24,922 bases of DNA, taken from assembly GCA_030446525.1 (NCBI GenBank), contig JAUJNC010000052.1, forward strand, positions 1-24,922. The letters are read 5' to 3'. Of the stretch, positions 24,612-24,922 are shown piece by piece (the first letter of the stretch is position 1; every line of letters starts with the position of its first letter). A program made the position numbers and the translations under genes. Source of the stretch: Armatimonadaceae bacterium (lineage in GTDB: Bacteria > Armatimonadota > Armatimonadia > Armatimonadales > Armatimonadaceae). Under the pieces are notes generated by a model. The model saw nothing but the letters and a program-made list of their open reading frames with translations, was not told the DNA's origin and searched no databases.

Positions 24612-24922
24612 TCACATTTTCTGCGCGTGATAAAGGGCGTGGAACCGGCTCCGGTTTGTCAGGAGTTCCTGGGGCGTTCCCATCTCGACGATCCTCCCTT
24701 TTTCCAGCACGAGGATCCGGTCCGCGTGGATCACGGTTGCCAGTCGGTGCGCCACCACGATAGTGGTCCGCCCGTGCTTGGCGCTCTCGATGGCATCCCT
24801 GATTTTTCGCTCCGTGAGGGCGTCCAGGGCGGACGTCGGCTCGTCCAGGAGGAGGATGCGCGGCCGCCTTATGATCGCCCGGGCGATCGCCAGCCGCTGT
24901 CGCTCCCCGCCGGAAAGCCCCA
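24612..24922 (-). CDS. ABC exporter ATP-binding domain, C-terminal end (runs off window)
   Basis: The last 102 residues of an ABC transporter nucleotide-binding domain, probably an MsbA/multidrug-type exporter half-transporter because the C-terminus has the exporter pattern. Visible are the end of the signature motif ([19 protein letters not shown]), Walker B and D-loop ([12 protein letters not shown]), the H-loop His ([11 protein letters not shown]) and the tail [13 protein letters not shown]. Substrate and membrane domain lie outside the window. It ends in TGA 22 bases before the DUF5916 gene, suggesting one transcript. Confidence 0.95.
   Translation of the reverse strand, partial: GLSGGERQRLAIARAIIRRPRILLLDEPTSALDALTERKIRDAIESAKHGRTTIVVAHRLATVIHADRILVLEKGRIVEMGTPQELLTNRSRFHALYHAQKM

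Overview
The window is a high-GC chromosomal segment from a free-living bacterium, probably with a diderm (outer-membrane) envelope. Three things suggest this: a DUF5916-type protein with a predicted outer-membrane barrel, a protein with a PEP-CTERM sorting tail, and several secreted proteins. The mix of PEP-CTERM, Uma2, DUF5916, an L-fucose-isomerase-like protein and CrtA-like carotenoid chemistry would suit Armatimonadota or a neighbouring environmental phylum, but nothing here fixes the phylum. No tRNA, rRNA, insertion sequence, prophage or CRISPR array was seen.

Layout. (1) 1-4534, minus strand: the 5' part of a class A penicillin-binding protein, an unrecognised 669-residue protein directly upstream of it, and rimO. 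(2) 4656-8305, minus strand: ftsK, a Uma2-family nuclease-like gene and yajQ in tight succession. A divergent promoter pair separates ftsK from a plus-strand sugar-isomerase-like gene (8495-9843). (3) 9902-13383, minus strand: a five-gene run (degenerate GGDEF protein, TPR protein, folP, CheY-like receiver, small membrane protein) behind a near-consensus promoter. (4) 13557-16705, plus strand: a candidate 27-codon leader ORF, a PEP-CTERM protein and a secreted subtilisin-like protease. (5) 16842-19033, minus strand: a carotenoid pair, CrtI-type desaturase and CrtA-type monooxygenase, coupled by an ATGA overlap. (6) 19269-22462, plus strand: a secreted beta-propeller protein, then groES-groEL with a consensus promoter, a CIRCE-like operator and a strong terminator. 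(7) 22559-24922, minus strand: a CBM9/DUF5916 protein and the end of an ABC exporter gene.

The most striking general feature is uneven reading-frame integrity. rimO (about 4 shifts), the S8 protease (about 8), ftsK (at least 2) and the isomerase-like gene (1) are broken by small indels, most of them one base in G, C or A runs. Neighbouring long genes such as groEL, folP, crtI and the DUF5916 gene are intact. Because two of the broken genes are housekeeping genes, assembly or sequencing error is the likelier explanation, but this cannot be decided from the sequence alone.

I found no clear new multi-gene system. The best leads are the degenerate-GGDEF operon, the leader ORF overlapping the PEP-CTERM gene, the regulatory DNA in front of the carotenoid pair, the terminator hairpin inside the rimO leader, and the unrecognised partner gene of the penicillin-binding protein.
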